Part shown: piece after piece, positions 10,741-23,400 of the stretch
How positions within the stretch are numbered: position 1 is the stretch's first letter
How the letters are laid out: each line of letters begins with the position of its first letter
Assembly (NCBI RefSeq): GCF_921293095.1
Contig: NC_060257.1
Coordinates: forward strand, 61,698,472 to 61,762,471
Reading direction: 5' to 3'
Source: Ischnura elegans
Lineage: Eukaryota; Arthropoda; Insecta; Odonata; Coenagrionidae
DNA length: 64,000 bases
Made by a program: the position numbers and the translations under genes
Notes under the pieces: generated by a model
Database searches by the model: none
Seen by the model: the letters and a program-made list of their open reading frames with translations, nothing else
Told to the model about the DNA's origin: nothing

Positions 10741-11700
10741 AACAGGTGGAAAAAAAAGGAATATAAAAAATAAGAGCGAATATAGAGGAAAGGCTGATGA
10801 AAACTTAGCAGCCTTAAGTGGTACTGTTTGCGATAACAAAGTCGTTAATATTTTTAAAACGGCAATGCATGCATGCAATCAATCTAAAGAGAAGTTCCAT
10901 AATGACGTGGAGAAAGGATCAACAATCCTAAAAATATCAATAAAATATCAACAGCTGGAGAAAAGAGAGGATGAAAAATAATGCCTCGTTCAGATTACGA
11001 TTGTCCAAGCGATCGTCCAAACGATAGTTGTCCGAAATAGCAGTGCAAATGCATGTTCTGACAATAGTTACTGTAGTTATGAACGTTGCCACATTACGAT
11101 GGTTAGGCGCTGGGAGACCGGAAGCATATTCCTAGACTAGACTAGAGAAATACGAAAAGTTAGTGAAGCTCCCTTCGCTCTATTTTTTTTCAAGCATTTT
11201 TCCAAGCAAGGAAGCATATGGGCGGAAGAAAAATTATTCGTTAAATACACTTTGAACACAGTAATATATTGACCCTGCATACCTCAACGGCTTTGCTAAC
11301 CGTCAATTTCTCGTTAACTTTAGATGTCAGCACTAGTGGGCAGCACAGGTTTTAACCATGGTAGTGTGAATGCACGATAGTTCCAACGATTGACTTCAAT
11401 AAATCTTAAATGCCCATATTCAAAAGTTAAGGCTCATGGTCTTGAATAAAATGGGTGTCGTGTTGCACATAGCTCATAACACAAAAAAAATTCTAAAAAT
11501 ATCAATAAAAAATCAACGAGCGCAGAAAAGGGAAGATGAAAAACAAGCGAGAATATCGAGGAAAGGCTGATTAAAACTTTGTAGCATTAAGTGACACTGA
11601 TATGCGACCGAGAAGTCGTTAACATTTTTAAAAAGGCAATGCATGCATGCAATCCATCAAGAGGCTAGTTACCGTAATGATGAGGAAAGAAGACAGACAG
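10740..11700. repeat. Direct repeats separated by a probable MITE
   Basis: GAGGAAAGGCTGAT, AAAGTCGTTAA, and GGCAATGCATGCATGCAATC at about 10785-10880 recur at 11555-11655. CTAAAAATATCAATAAAA recurs at 10929 and 11494. The intervening 10984-11465 looks inserted: it starts CCTCGTTCAGATTACGATTG and has an inverted CGATAGTT..CAACGATTG near 11385. Confidence 0.6.
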
Positions 11701-12715
11701 CTAAAAAAAAAATTGAAATCGCCAACGAGGATAAAATAACTGGAGGAATGTTTTCCTAAAGCAGAGAGAGAGAGAGAGAAAAAGAAGAGTCCTGACGTCA
11801 CAGTCATTAAACTCCCGTTTGGGTTACGGATAATCGTTCGAGCGGCGAGGGATAGATTACTGGCAATAATCGAGTTAGCCACCAACTCGACTCAAGAAGA
11901 AAAATACGTAAAAAAAACACAACATGGTCCGGAGAATATTCATTACGCAGATGGTGGTCTGATATAAAAATTAAGAGCTTGCGGTCAAGAGGGAAGCCGC
12001 TTCATCAGTCCCTGCATTTCTTATTATCCCAGATGGCTTTTCTCATTTAAATTCGGCTCTTAATTAAGTAAACTAATTAAACGCATGAGGAAGGGATACT
12101 CTCCTTATAATTTCCGCTTCTGATTTTAATTATTAACCACTCCCTCTGAGAATGGAAACGTCAGAGAATCTATTAATAATTTTAAAAATGTATCCATAAC
12201 ACGAAATTAAGATTTTAAAGTTCAGATAACGCATAAGTTGAACTGATCACCTATTTTATACAAAGTATTCAAGAGTCATTAGTAAAAACCGAAAGTCATA
12301 TACGTTAAAACAAGCTGTGGAATGAGAAAGAGCGGTTTCTAGGGATGGATAAATAAGAAACAAGAAAAATTCACTTGGAGCCATGTATGTCCAATATAGA
12401 TGCTGGGGCATCGTTACGGTATCGTTTTTGGCCTAAAATTTGGCACGAACAAGCAATGAGGTGTGTGCCAATAATTGCCGAGTTCAAATACGTCTAACCT
12501 TAGCAGCTGCCACAGATAAAGCAATGAATACAGCTGAAAATTTTATCAAAGTTAAGGGGCATGTATACCAACATAATAAAAAATTTGCCTTCGGACTTTC
12601 CAAAATGGCGAGAAAAAAATTTAGTTCCCACTATTTTCTGAACAAAGCTCGTCTTAGGAGTAGGCGACGTACAGGTTTAGTAATTTGCGCAATGAGGAAA
12701 TAGTGGAGAGAAACC
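11700..12715. other. No recognisable feature
   Basis: Contains a short (GA)n run near 11767. An 87-codon frame at 12440-12703 has no recognisable family and no splice context, so it is not called as a gene. Confidence 0.4.
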
Positions 12716-12721
12716 TGGAGT

Positions 12722-12802
12722 CAGCATTTAAATTTTCTCATGAGGCTTTGGGGGGGATCTATCCGCTTAATCCCCCCCGCCCCCGCTATAGTTACGCCAC
12801 TG
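12722..12802 (+). mobile_element. 3' end fragment of a hAT-type MITE
   Basis: GAGGCTTTGGGGGGGATCTAT, C-rich tract, then TATAGTTACGCCACTG matches the right end of the elements at 41973 and 42600-42717. The left end is missing. Confidence 0.6.
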
Positions 12803-13239
12803 CCCCCCCCCCCTACCTACCGATTTATCCTATTCAGGCCTAGGAGGTATGTTATTTTCGCTTTTGAGCTCCAGACAGTTTTCATTCATTCACTCATTAC
12901 TCTTACACTGTCTCCGAGATGCGAGAGCATTCTTAAAGCAATTTGCTTCGCGGTCAAAAGGTTACTCGCCACTTATCGATGGGTCACTCATTTCACTGCA
13001 AGGCGTTGGCGCCGACAATTACTCACAGCCGCAATTAGTTTCACGAAGAATTTGCTGGCGGAGGCGTATTGCTGATGGGGAAAACCCAAACCTCCACAAA
13101 GGCGAAGAAAACGAAGTCCAGCAAGGAATTCAGAGGCTACACGACTTAAACATCTTAACTCGTGCACAACAACAAACTGCAATAAGTTAAATATGCTACG
13201 TCCTCAATAACTTGTAAAGATAGTTGGGGACTAAGATTA

Positions 13240-13700
13240 AGCCTGAATCGCACGATCATTTTATCCGTCATTTCTTAGTGGTCGTCACTATCGCCATCAC
13301 TAGAGTGATCACTCGAAAAACCATCGTCGCCGGCAATTGTTTTTCGCGATCGCGATGAGGATTCCCATCGCTATTTTTCATCGCTCGTCCGGTCGCTTTT
13401 TCCGTCGCTGAAACCGTCACTAAAACCCCATATCAGCCAATCAGAACGCTTGCGATTGCAGCGCAGCGTTTGACAATTGTGGGAACGACATAGATAAACA
13501 AACAAGATACATATTTTCGTTACGCGGGTCCTATGACAACGAGCTGTGATATCGGAAGTGATTCGAAAGGCGACGGCGGGAGGGACCGTGTGATTCAGAA
13601 AAATGATCACTCGAGCGATCAACTTTTCCCGTCGCGAAAAGAGATCGCTCTAGTGATCACTTTTCGCGACGATAGAAAATGATCGTTTGATTTAGACTTT
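13240..13700. mobile_element. MITE with CACGATCATTTT ends
   Basis: Left end AGCCTGAATCGCACGATCATTT and reversed right end AGTCTAAATCAAACGATCATTT form ~30-bp imperfect inverted repeats. The interior is rich in TGATCACT and GCGATCG words. Related copies: 57536-58168 and possibly 10984-11465. Confidence 0.65.
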
Positions 13701-15855
13701 AGATACAAATGACCGCGATTGATGATTAGTGGGTGAGTTTCAAGTGTGATGTCATTTCCATTCCCACTGCTTCCTGAACGCTTTATGGAGCAAACGCTCC
13801 TTTCTCAATCAGCTATGCTTTAGATACATACTGAGGAAAAGTAATTTTCACATGTAGGGCATCGACTTCCAAGGATAGCTCGTTAAAATATATGGGAATG
13901 AATGAAAGAAGGCAATAATGACCTTATTTCACACGAGAGTTGGGGGATGAATAAGAAAATTTACGAGTTCGCCAAGCACAATGTTTTCTAAATCATAACC
14001 ATGGCTTAGTAGGTATTATGCTAATCGAACACCACATATATGCAATAGGGTGGCTTCCTATTATTTTTTTATTGCCTATATCGGAAGATTATTACTCCTG
14101 GAGTACGTATTTCACGCTTTTAGATTTTTGAATGAAGATATCTCTTTTTCGCGATTAAATGAAAAGTGAAAAGTTTCAAGCGCGCGAAAACGAGACGGGT
14201 AAGGAAATCTCTCCGTGTGACGTATTTCTGGTTCCCCCTCCCGTCTTGTGAGGTGACCTTGATCGAGGCTCTGAGCGCTGATACGACGCAGGCTGCCAGA
14301 GGGTAGCTGAGTGCCTTGCTGGCTGGTAGCGCTTGGCTTAAAAAAGGTTTATTAATACCTTATTAAACGAAGAAAACTTTCCGACCTTAGCCAGTTTTAA
14401 TAGGTGATTATTAAGACATGTTTCCGTGAGCTCTGCGCCTCATGCATGCATTGGTAATCTCAGACGATGTATAACTCCTATCTTCTCCTATAGAAACTAG
14501 GTCCCTGTGACGTCACGTGGAGTGGCATCGCATGGGCGCCAAATTGGCCCTTTTCAAATGAGGATAAAAATGGACCATTGCCATTCGTCTAAACCGGTAT
14601 TTCTAAAACGAAATAATTTGTATATTATGAATACAGTAATGGTGGGTTACAAATCGCAATCAATGCCTTTCGGTTTCTTTGATGAAGGAAACTACCCTAT
14701 TACTAGCTACTACCAGGAAAAAAATACGAAGAGATAATGCGGTTCTGAGATCCCCCAAATAAATACGGATTACAAAATATTCTCCCTCAAATAAATACGG
14801 ATTACAAAATAATCTCTCCCAAATAAAAAAAGGCATTTATGATAACAATAATAATTATAAATATTATTTATTTACTTTAAAAAATGTTTGTTGCACAAGC
14901 TTATAACAGCAAGGAGAGGGAGCTTTAGGTGATCTCCAAGATCATAAGATCAGAATTGAGCCAACAGCAAGTAACAAAAATGAATGCCATAAAATAAATG
15001 TAGTAACTGTTACATACATGAATATAGTAAAAAATGAAAAACTGTCAAAATAAATGTTTAATTTTTTCAGTAGAAAAAACAGTTTTTGGCAAGTTTACAC
15101 ATTTTTTGAGAATCTAATTTTTTTATAAATTGCAGCGGGCAGTAAATTAAGTATCTTTGGCTCCATAGAGTGAAAACAGCGTTTATTTAAAGTTAATCTT
15201 GGTCCGTTTTTTTACAAGCAGCAAACAAGAGAGAGGCACACAAAATCCTGGTCCACCTGCAGCGTTTTTGATTCTATTACTCTTTCGGTGATGGTGCGTT
15301 CAAGTTAGTAGTGGTATTTTAAATTGACTTCTATAATGTATCCCCTCAAGCCCCTTATAATCCCATATGGAAGCGGGGAGAAACCATGGTGATATACTGA
15401 AAGAAAAGAGTTTCGAAATCGAGTGATAGCCGTAACAGCGATGAAAAAGAAAGGCGATTAAGATAACCACTTCCTCCTCAGTTGAGATGATGGCCAATTA
15501 GAACGGCTTAGAAAACGATCCATGACGCAAGGAATAGACTGATTCAATAACTGAATTTGAGAAAGACGTATTGGCTTAATTGACCCCTCGTGGTTATCAT
15601 ATTTTTTTAAAAATTCAAATAGTCCGCTCCAAATAATGTATTAGGAAAAAAAATTAATTAACTGACAGGATTGATTGTCGACTTTTTACGTTCTTTTGTT
15701 ATTGTAAAAAGTAAAAATCCACCGGTTGTAATGTTATGCATGAGCAATGAAAGAGTTTATTCTTTGAAAATTTTCAATGCGTGATATCTCCTTAAACCTT
15801 GCCCTTGTGTAATCGCAGCACCCTGTAATGTCGAGCTCCACTCGACGTTGGACAT
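13700..15855. other. Mostly featureless; short tandem repeat at 14755-14830
   Basis: CAAATAAATACGGATTACAAAATA occurs at about 14756 and 14788 as a ~33-bp tandem pair, with a third partial copy. The remainder shows no supportable gene or element. Confidence 0.5.
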
Positions 15856-15860
15856 GTCAG

Positions 15861-17368
15861 GTCTATGGACGTATCAGTTACAACAGGCCTTAGTATGGCC
15901 TATAGTTTCCATGGTAAATTAACAGCGTCGCCGATATGTGATACTTATTTTCAAATTGACCAAAGAAATTGAAGTTCTATAATATGTAATGTATTTTAAT
16001 GGCATGAACGCAAATATGAGTTATTGTTCAAACGAGTATTCAGTCACTTTGTATGATAATAGAGTGAGAATCGATGAAATGTTATATTTTTCCGCGATAT
16101 TATATTTTAGGTATTTTATTAAAAACAATCAATATATTTTTAGCGTTTTAGATTCATTTTTTAGTCACCATATTTACTTCATATAATGTGGAGGACTGTC
16201 GAGTCAACCTCGATGTTAGACCGCAAAGGCGTGGTTATATTATAATTTATAAGGAATGGCTATGTTATAATTTAGCCGAATGAGCAAGGCACCGAGTGTT
16301 TAATGTCTTCTAAACATACACTAGTGAATGATTTAGTTGGAACGGAATAATTTCCAGGTGAACACCACAAACATTGTAAGCTAATTCTAAAACACGAATT
16401 AGCGAGAAGAAGAGGTACTATGATCGTATTTTCATTTACGGAATGGGGAACAACATGGTAACTCGAAAAAGTTTTTTAGCAAATTCAAACAACTGCAGAC
16501 AGTAGAGGATAAATAATTACCTAAAAGCACACCACAGCATTTTTAAAGCGAAATAAAGTATCCGGCCAATCGGGCGTATTCTCGTGTATGCTGAATATTT
16601 TTTATCAAAGTACCTAGCGTACCAATAGTGTATAGTTTAATAGTGTTTATTCTCGACGTATATCAATGAGCAATTTTACTTGAAGGGAATAATTTTGAGA
16701 TGAATACCACGAAAATTGTAAGCTAACTATAAAACACACAATCAGCGGGCAGTAAAGGTACTAGGACCGTAATTTCAATGAAGAAATGGGGGACAGTATG
16801 GTAAAACGAATAAAAGTTTTTCAACAAATTCAAAGAAATTCCAGTCGTTTTGGAATCAAAATTGGAAAAAATTACCTAAATGCACACCATTATAATTCAT
16901 CGCGAGATACAAGTATTCAGTCACTCGGACATTTACGTTTGTGTTGAATAATTAGTTCACAATTACCTACCCCAGGGGCTAACGAAGATTAAGATAGAAA
17001 ACGATACACACATTTTACTCAACCTAACCTTTCCACATTATATGAAGTAAGCATGGTGACTAAAAACTGAATCTAAAACGCTAATAATATATGGATTTTT
17101 AACAAAATACCTAAAATTTACCATCGCGGAAAAATATAACATTTCATAGATACTCATTCCATCATCACACAAAGCGATGCATGACTGAATACTCGTTGAA
17201 ACAATAACTCATGTTTGCGTTCATAGCATGAAAATACCTCACATATTATTGAAACTACAATTGCTTTGGTCGATTTGAAAATAAATACCTCATATCGGCG
17301 ACGTAGTTAATTTACCATGGAAACTATAGGACATACTAGGGCCTGTTGTAACCAATACGTCCATAGAC
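15861..17368. mobile_element. 1.5-kb element with ~350-bp terminal inverted repeats
   Basis: Starts GTCTATGGACGTAT and ends ATACGTCCATAGAC. The arms (about 15861-16210 and 17022-17368) pair through CAACAGGCC, TTTCCATGGTAAATTAAC, TCGCCGATATG, GAGTATTCAGTCA, AGCGTTTTAGATTCA and CTTCATATAATGTGG. The interior (16320-16990) has two diverged direct copies (AATAATTT..ATTGTAAGCTAA). No transposase. Foldback-like. Confidence 0.83.
16335..16990 (+). repeat. Two diverged ~340-bp tandem copies inside the foldback-like element
   Basis: Copy 1 about 16340-16625 and copy 2 about 16680-16980 share ATTGTAAGCTAA, AAAACACG/AAAACACA, GGTACTA, TTACCTAAA(A/T)GCACACCA and a GTGT..GAATA end. Confidence 0.7.
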
Positions 17369-18980
17369 TTGTTTTTTAAGCCTCCTCTTCGTCTTTCTAA
17401 TCGAGTAGCCGAAGCGCCGCGAGGGAGAAAAATGGACAATTTAAAATATTAAAAAAATAATACATCAGTGGCCACTTAAGATTTAATTCTAGCATAGTTA
17501 AAGTAGACACACGTATAGTATATTAAAATAAATTTCCGGCAGAGTCTGGAACGAGACCTTGTGAAAAGCGAATTAAAAATTATTAAAGCATTAAATATTA
17601 ACAAATATTGGGATATCCTATCAAATTAACTTATTTGATATTAAATGTCTGAAGCAAAGTTTTGGTTTCAATATTGGAGATACATTAGTCACGGCTGTAC
17701 GACACCCAGATGGAGAGATACAAGGAATTATATGATAAAAGGTAATTTTTAGTCGAAAAAAATGAAAAATTAAAATGTGTATAATCGCATAACAGTCTGG
17801 GGTTATTAAGCAGGAGGTGAATAAACGCCCCTTGAGGAATCTTGTCTGAAACATTGTCTTCAAGCCAAACTATAAGTTGGCCGATTCCTCGCACAGCTGG
17901 CAAACTACGCCCAGACCTTCGCAAGGATAGGAGTTTGGTCGTGAGACTGAGGAATATAAAAATTCCTGGAATGGGCCCTGCGAACACCATTAGGAGCTTT
18001 AAAACCATCAGCGATAACATTTGCCTCGGTGATTACGCGCGGTCTGGACTGAAAATAAACAAGCTCAAGTAACGAGGAGATGAAAATGGAAAAGACTAAA
18101 ACGTTTCAGTGATATGGTTGGGAAGATATACGGAAAACGAGAAAGAGGACCCAAAAATACTTCAGATTATCGCAACATGCAACACCAGGAGTTGAAAAAC
18201 AGCACATTAAAGCGCACCATTCTGCTCTGGAATTGAAAAAGCCGAAGTGCCGACAAAAATACGTCTATCTTGTATGATACGTGGTACGATGTGGAAGAAG
18301 TTGTTAATATTAGTTACATAAGACATTGCAATATTTTCACTAATTTTTTTTCGCAAGACGCGTTTGGTTGCTGCAACAAAATTCTTAAGTGTATCATGAA
18401 CAGACAAATCCCTTTCATATGTCATATATACGTCAGTTAAAATAAGAAAAAAGTATCACAATAATATATAATACCACTTTTCATTCCATAAAAAAGTCTT
18501 CAATAACTTCCTACTTAATTTGTAAGACTATTAAAAAAAACTGAAAACCGGCGTTCGTCGGGAATTTTCGTGATGTGTTTGCATGCCAGCAAGGGTAAAT
18601 GAACGAGGCAATTGCCATCAAGTGCATTGATTTTCAACCAATTTGGAAGATTTCGGATTGGTACAGTAGCAGGAGATATGGTGTCCTACTCTGGGGACCT
18701 AGGTGGAAAGGCAAGCCGCCTCAATAGGCGTTTGGCGGGGGGTATTAGGACACCAGCCATTAATATATAAAAAGGAAATACCGCAACAAAGTTCCGCCTA
18801 GAATTTATTGTGGTTATTTATTTTCTGGGAAAAAAGAATCCATATACGTATCCGTTCGGTAAAATATCTCTCCTAATTTATCGTTTTTGTTGGAACTGGA
18901 AATATTTATTTCTTTAATGATTTCCCACTTCCCCGTAAACGGCCTTTACACCGAGTGTTCCAACATTAAAAATAGAACAT
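17369..18980. other. No gene supported; repeat relative at 18240-18430
   Basis: Overlapping ~110-codon frames on opposite strands around 17685-18072 have no recognisable domain. 18240-18430 is the relative of the 160-400 repeat. Otherwise nothing is seen. Confidence 0.4.
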
Positions 18981-18984
18981 CACA

Positions 18985-19092
18985 AACATCCATGCCCTGG
19001 ATAAGGACCACCAACCCAGGCGGAATTCGAACCGTAGACCTACTGATTGGCAGGCGAGGACTTTACCCCTCCGCCTCAGGGGCCGGCAAATA
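18985..19092 (-). mobile_element. tRNA-derived SINE, family 2, partial
   Basis: On the minus strand it reads GCCCCTGAGGCGGAGGGG, then a Pol III B-box-like GGTTCGAATTCC, then GTGGTCC..TCCAGGGCATGGATG. The last segment matches the copy at 35452-35553 (ACCACCATCCAGGGAATGGATG), supporting a repeated SINE. Confidence 0.6.
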
Positions 19093-20855
19093 TGAGGTGG
19101 TTCTAATATGATGTTCTCAGTATCGCTCTGAAATATATCTAGTCTAAATTGCTTAAGTAATCTAACCTAGCCTTGTAATTTTAAGCCTAGCGCGCAGCCT
19201 CCGAGTCTCCTGCGGCTCACAGCCTAATTTATTTAATATCTGTGTAACGATTTTTATAAGCTAGAGGCAATTTTTTTCGCGAATCGCGCAGCTTTCCATT
19301 GCATTTTATTAAGTTAGCGTATTAAGTCTCTTCACCGGATACCATATTCTCGATGCATATTCTATATGTGGCCGGAAGAGTACGAAATAACACCTAAACT
19401 TTATTTATCCGTTTATTTTACTATTTCATTCGAAAATCTTCCCACAACACGCTCTAAGAATCCCAGCTTCTTCAGGGATCTGCCACAAATATTTATAATA
19501 TGTGTTCCCCAAGATAGGTTCGAAGTTATCGTAACTCCCTGATACGAATACGCATATACATATATGTATACGAAGACTTGGATTAATACCATTTATATTC
19601 GTAGGCTAATCAGTCGATATGCTCCCCTTCTTTACGCCTTTCTCCCGACAACTTTTAACCAAATGATTCGACCGTTGCTCGTCCGTCAAATGCCACCAAT
19701 TAATCGAGCCCCGCCCTTCACCTCGACCGTAGCGATCATCGCGATTCGTTCGACCGGACCGTAATTCGATTCCACACGCCTTTACACCTCGGCGATAGAG
19801 AGTATAATTCAATGCCACGATCAGTCGACGCCATTATAATTCTTGTCGATGGACAAAACGTTCACAAACCATCGCCCATCTACATACATGATACATAAAT
19901 ATTATTCGGAGCCAAAGACGGCAATGCGACGCCATTGTTTCTTATTAGTTCGCTCTCGACACAATAAGATAAAAGATTATCACAGGTTCACGAGTGGAAG
20001 AGGGCATGCATGCAATTATCACAATATTCATACTTGTATTTTTTGTTTCACTGTTGTTAAACGATTTTTATGTCTTGCGATATATTATTCTACTTCGAGG
20101 CTCTATTATTCAACAAAAAAGTTGAAAATATTTTTTATAAACATTGTGCATTCATTTGCACCCAAAAAGGTGTCTTATGTTAAAATTTGACGACAATGCT
20201 TGTCCCGATGATTTTAACCAAGTTTTGTCATTATTTTTATTCGAAGTAGTATCAATGACTAGAGGACTTAAAACTTACTAGGATTAACGGTAGGGGTTTC
20301 TATTCCTTCCCAGTGTATAGAAGGGAGATAGTGCAACTTAAATTTTACAATGAATAACATAACATGTTTTTGTACGAACTGTATTTTTCTACAAAAAAGA
20401 ACGGACGATTTTTCGATAAATCGATCTTTCCGTTTAAATTTTGATTTTTGTTGAAAAGTCGAACTTTTCATGCCAATTTAATATCTACGTGGAGAGCTCA
20501 GACACAAACTGGTGTACGTAAAAGGAAATTTTTTTTTTCAATAATTAAACCTTGGCGTTCGCCATTGTTCTCAGCACTTATCATTGTTCTCACCCTTATC
20601 TTCATCGATAACATCACTTACCATCTACTTATAGATTTAACAGCTCTTCACTATAGGGTTTCATTATGCAATATTGTGATTCAGCAATCACTATTAGCTG
20701 CTTAGATACGCAATGTTGTAATTCATGCTCACTTCACTATGATTCGCAAAGAATTTGGAACTAATCGGAACTTTGCTTAGGGCTCCCAGTAAGTGCTGAT
20801 ATCTGGCGGTCCCAAGTGCTTCAAACCTTAGATAGCGTGTTGAAGAACCTTACAC
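19093..20855. other. No recognisable gene
   Basis: The CGAGTCTCYTGCGGCTC segment at about 19200-19218 recurs near 38880-38900, so some of this is dispersed repeat. Short CpG-containing frames at 19600-19830 are uninformative. Confidence 0.4.
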
Positions 20856-21152
20856 CACGAATCTTCAACCCGCGGCCCTTCGACTAATTTCTTGCGGCCC
20901 TTAGAGGCTAAAGGAAATGTTGTATCTCAACTATAAAAATAAAACCAAACATCGACTCACTCATCTAACATAAACAATGTAAAAAACGCATTGAATGATT
21001 GAACATTTTAATCGATAAACACTATTGCACTTTGAAATTATATTTTATTATTTTATTGATTTGGTGGTAAAGTGACGTGGAGCATTGAGGAACTCCGGAC
21101 GATGTAAAATCGATTTTTGGCCCTTGAATTAAAAAAAGATCGAAGACCCCTG
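20856..21152. mobile_element. hAT-type MITE with 8-bp target duplication
   Basis: Left end CACGAATCTTCAACCCGCGG, right end reversed CAGGGGTCTTCGATC; flanked by CCTTACAC (20848-20855) and ACTTACAC (21153-21160), 7 of 8 identical. TIR type CAGGGGTCTYCAA and 8-bp duplication are typical of hAT. Confidence 0.8.
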
Positions 21153-21259
21153 ACTTACACCACTGTGTTTCTAAGTAGATAGACTATTTTGGATTTGGTT
21201 GCCATGGATAACTCAAAATCAACAAAAATTACTTAAACCAATATGTTTCTCAGCCCTCC

Positions 21260-21600
21260 ATATACACGGAGGTGTGGATAGCTGGTTTGTTTTCGGTGAG
21301 ATATTCACGAGTCTCGTGACGACGGCGCCAAATACGTGTAATTTGCCTCCCGTAAATTCTCCGAGTCTTCGTGGTCGTGGCACGGGTTCCCCTGCGGTCG
21401 TGCACGTGACAGGAGGCCGTGCCCCCGAGGTCCTCCCGGCGCATCGTATCTCCCGTGATTATCCTAATCGATCCGGGCGATTTATCGCGGGGCGTGAAAC
21501 TTCCACGACGTGGGTCACCTCTCCGAAAACCCGTCCTCAATCACTTGGGCGTGATGCGCCCCATTAAATCGACCGTCGTCGAATGGTCCACCCTGCAATT
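21260..21600. other. CpG-rich island of unknown function
   Basis: GC- and CpG-rich stretch in AT-rich surroundings, open in several frames on both strands (up to 122 codons), none with a recognisable domain. GC content alone can explain the long frames. Candidate for a regulatory or conserved non-coding segment, or old coding DNA. Confidence 0.35.
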
Positions 21601-21974
21601 AACATTCAATCCACTAGATGGCTCCGAAAGGTTAGAAAAAATACAAGTGGAGCACTGCTTGAACGAAAAAAATAGGACAGATTCGATTCCCCTCACGTCT
21701 TTCATCCATCTCTGTTATATGTCAGAGGAAACCAGGTTGCCTAGTGCTTCCTACTAAAGCCTCGTTCACAAGAACTTAATGCAACTATAATAAAGATTTT
21801 GTGGCACTGCATTCATGTATTAATTATGTTTAATGTTCACCCAACATATACATAATTATAAGGTGAACAATCATGAAAGTTAGTCGTGAAATCGTCGTGA
21901 AAAATACATAATACGTCGAAAGGCGTTAAAGGAAAGATACGTTGAAGTGGGTCCTTGGCAATGGGATAAAGGGG

Positions 21975-23135
21975 AAAAGATAACAATGCGGGCTGAAGTG
22001 AGGATAAAAAGCTAGTGATGGACAGTGAGACGTTGAGTAGGCTGTTCCATAAGGCGGGAATACTCTCCATTCATTCTCAGTATTGCAATCGCGAATACGA
22101 GGATACTCTTTCTCATTACTTGACCCACCGCAGGCGGTAATTTGTGCCAGTAAACCATGTTCACGGCAAACTTCCGGTAATTTTTACAATAATTTTGGTG
22201 TCAATATGCCTGTGTTGTGTGATTAGTGTGTTGTTTGTGTTAGCATAAACTTAAAAACTAAACGTTGAGAACGTGAATCGGAACAATGTTTTTATGATAC
22301 TCTTCTATTTTTTGTTCTTTTTCACTCATTTTTTTCCTTAATACATTTTTTAACTTTTGGGTGATACGCCCATTCATTACGTAGGGGGTTAGGATGTAAG
22401 CCGATCGTCATCCAACCTCACGTAGGAGAGATAGAGGGGTCCTGCCATGTATCACGTAATTTTTTTCCCGCAAGAAACAGCGTAAGATTGCGATCTTAGC
22501 AATCTCGAATAATAGTCTTAACTAATCTTAAACAAAAATAATATAAAAAATGTTTTTATTCAATAAATCCAACGCCATGAAGTACAGATTAACGTATTCA
22601 CACTGAAAATACGCACTTTGAACAATCTCACGAGAGATTAGAGAGATGGGGTCGAGCCAAATCTCACGATATCTCACTAAGGGGGGAGGGGGAGTCCAAA
22701 AAACGCCAATATCACCTATCGTAATTAATGGACGCACCCTTAACGCATTACAGAATAGTTAAAAAATGGATTAAGGAAATAAATGAACGAAAAAGAACAA
22801 AAAACACGATGGTATCATAAAAAAATTGTTCCGATCCACGTTCTCAACGTTTATTTTTTAAGTTTCTGCTAACACAAACTACACAATATACACACAACAC
22901 AGAAAAATTCGCACCAAAATTACTGTAATGCTAACCGGCAGGCTGCAGTAAACATTGCTTATCGGAACAAAATACCGCCTGCGGTGGGTTAAATAATGAG
23001 TAAGAGTATCCCCGTATTCGTAATTGTAATACCGCGAATGAATGACGATTATTCCCGCCTTATGGAACAACCTACTCAACGTCTCAGTGTCCATCACTAG
23101 CTCCCTCCCCTCATTTTAGCTCGCATTGTTATCTT
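21975..23135. mobile_element. Element with ~380-bp inverted repeats
   Basis: Left arm about 21978-22355 and right arm about 22757-23132 pair through TAGTGATGGACA..GAGACGTTGAGTAGG, TTCCATAAGGCGGGAAT, GAGGATACTC, CCGCAGGCGGTA, AACGTTGAGAACGTG, and TTTTTTGTTC. The centre is occupied by a second MITE at 22359-22739. No coding capacity. Confidence 0.83.
22359..22739. mobile_element. MITE nested at the centre of the inverted-repeat element
   Basis: Ends GGGTGATACGCCCATTCATTAC and reversed GGGTGCGTCCATTAATTAC are imperfect inverted repeats of ~25 bp. Interior G/C runs (GGGGGTTAGG, CCCCCCTTAG). Sits where the two long arms would otherwise meet. Confidence 0.7.
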
Positions 23136-23199
23136 CTTCCATTCACCTTGATCTTTCTCCAAAGCTGCACCTCAATGGCTTGGAGACTCGAGATGTCAG

Positions 23200-23400
23200 A
23201 TAAACAGCGCCGCTGAACGAGACAATGCTCGGAGTGGAATTGTGAACAGCGCCGTACCGGCGCCCGCGCCGGCGCGGCGCCTTATAAGGGCCACCACACC
23301 GCAAGGGGCGCCAAGTGGACTGAGGAGTTGGAATGCCAGAGGGCGCCGAACAAGCGATGAAAAGTCAGCCGAGATTTAAAGCCCTTAAACTAAATCTCCA
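23200..23400. promoter_or_regulatory. GC-rich stretch with TATA-like box
   Basis: GCGCCC/GGCGCGGCGCC palindromic words precede CTTATAAGGG at about 23281-23290. This resembles a GC-rich promoter, but no gene start follows that I can support, so it may be chance or element-derived. Confidence 0.2.

Noticed and set aside
17685..18072. Opposed frames of 111 and 76 codons
   Set aside because: No recognisable family, no splice support, and the two strands compete.
21199..21757. Frames of 96-122 codons on both strands
   Set aside because: High GC lowers stop frequency in all frames; no domain, and frames overlap on opposite strands.
23281..23290. TATA box of a promoter
   Set aside because: Kept only as a low-confidence feature because no coding start or transcript structure follows.
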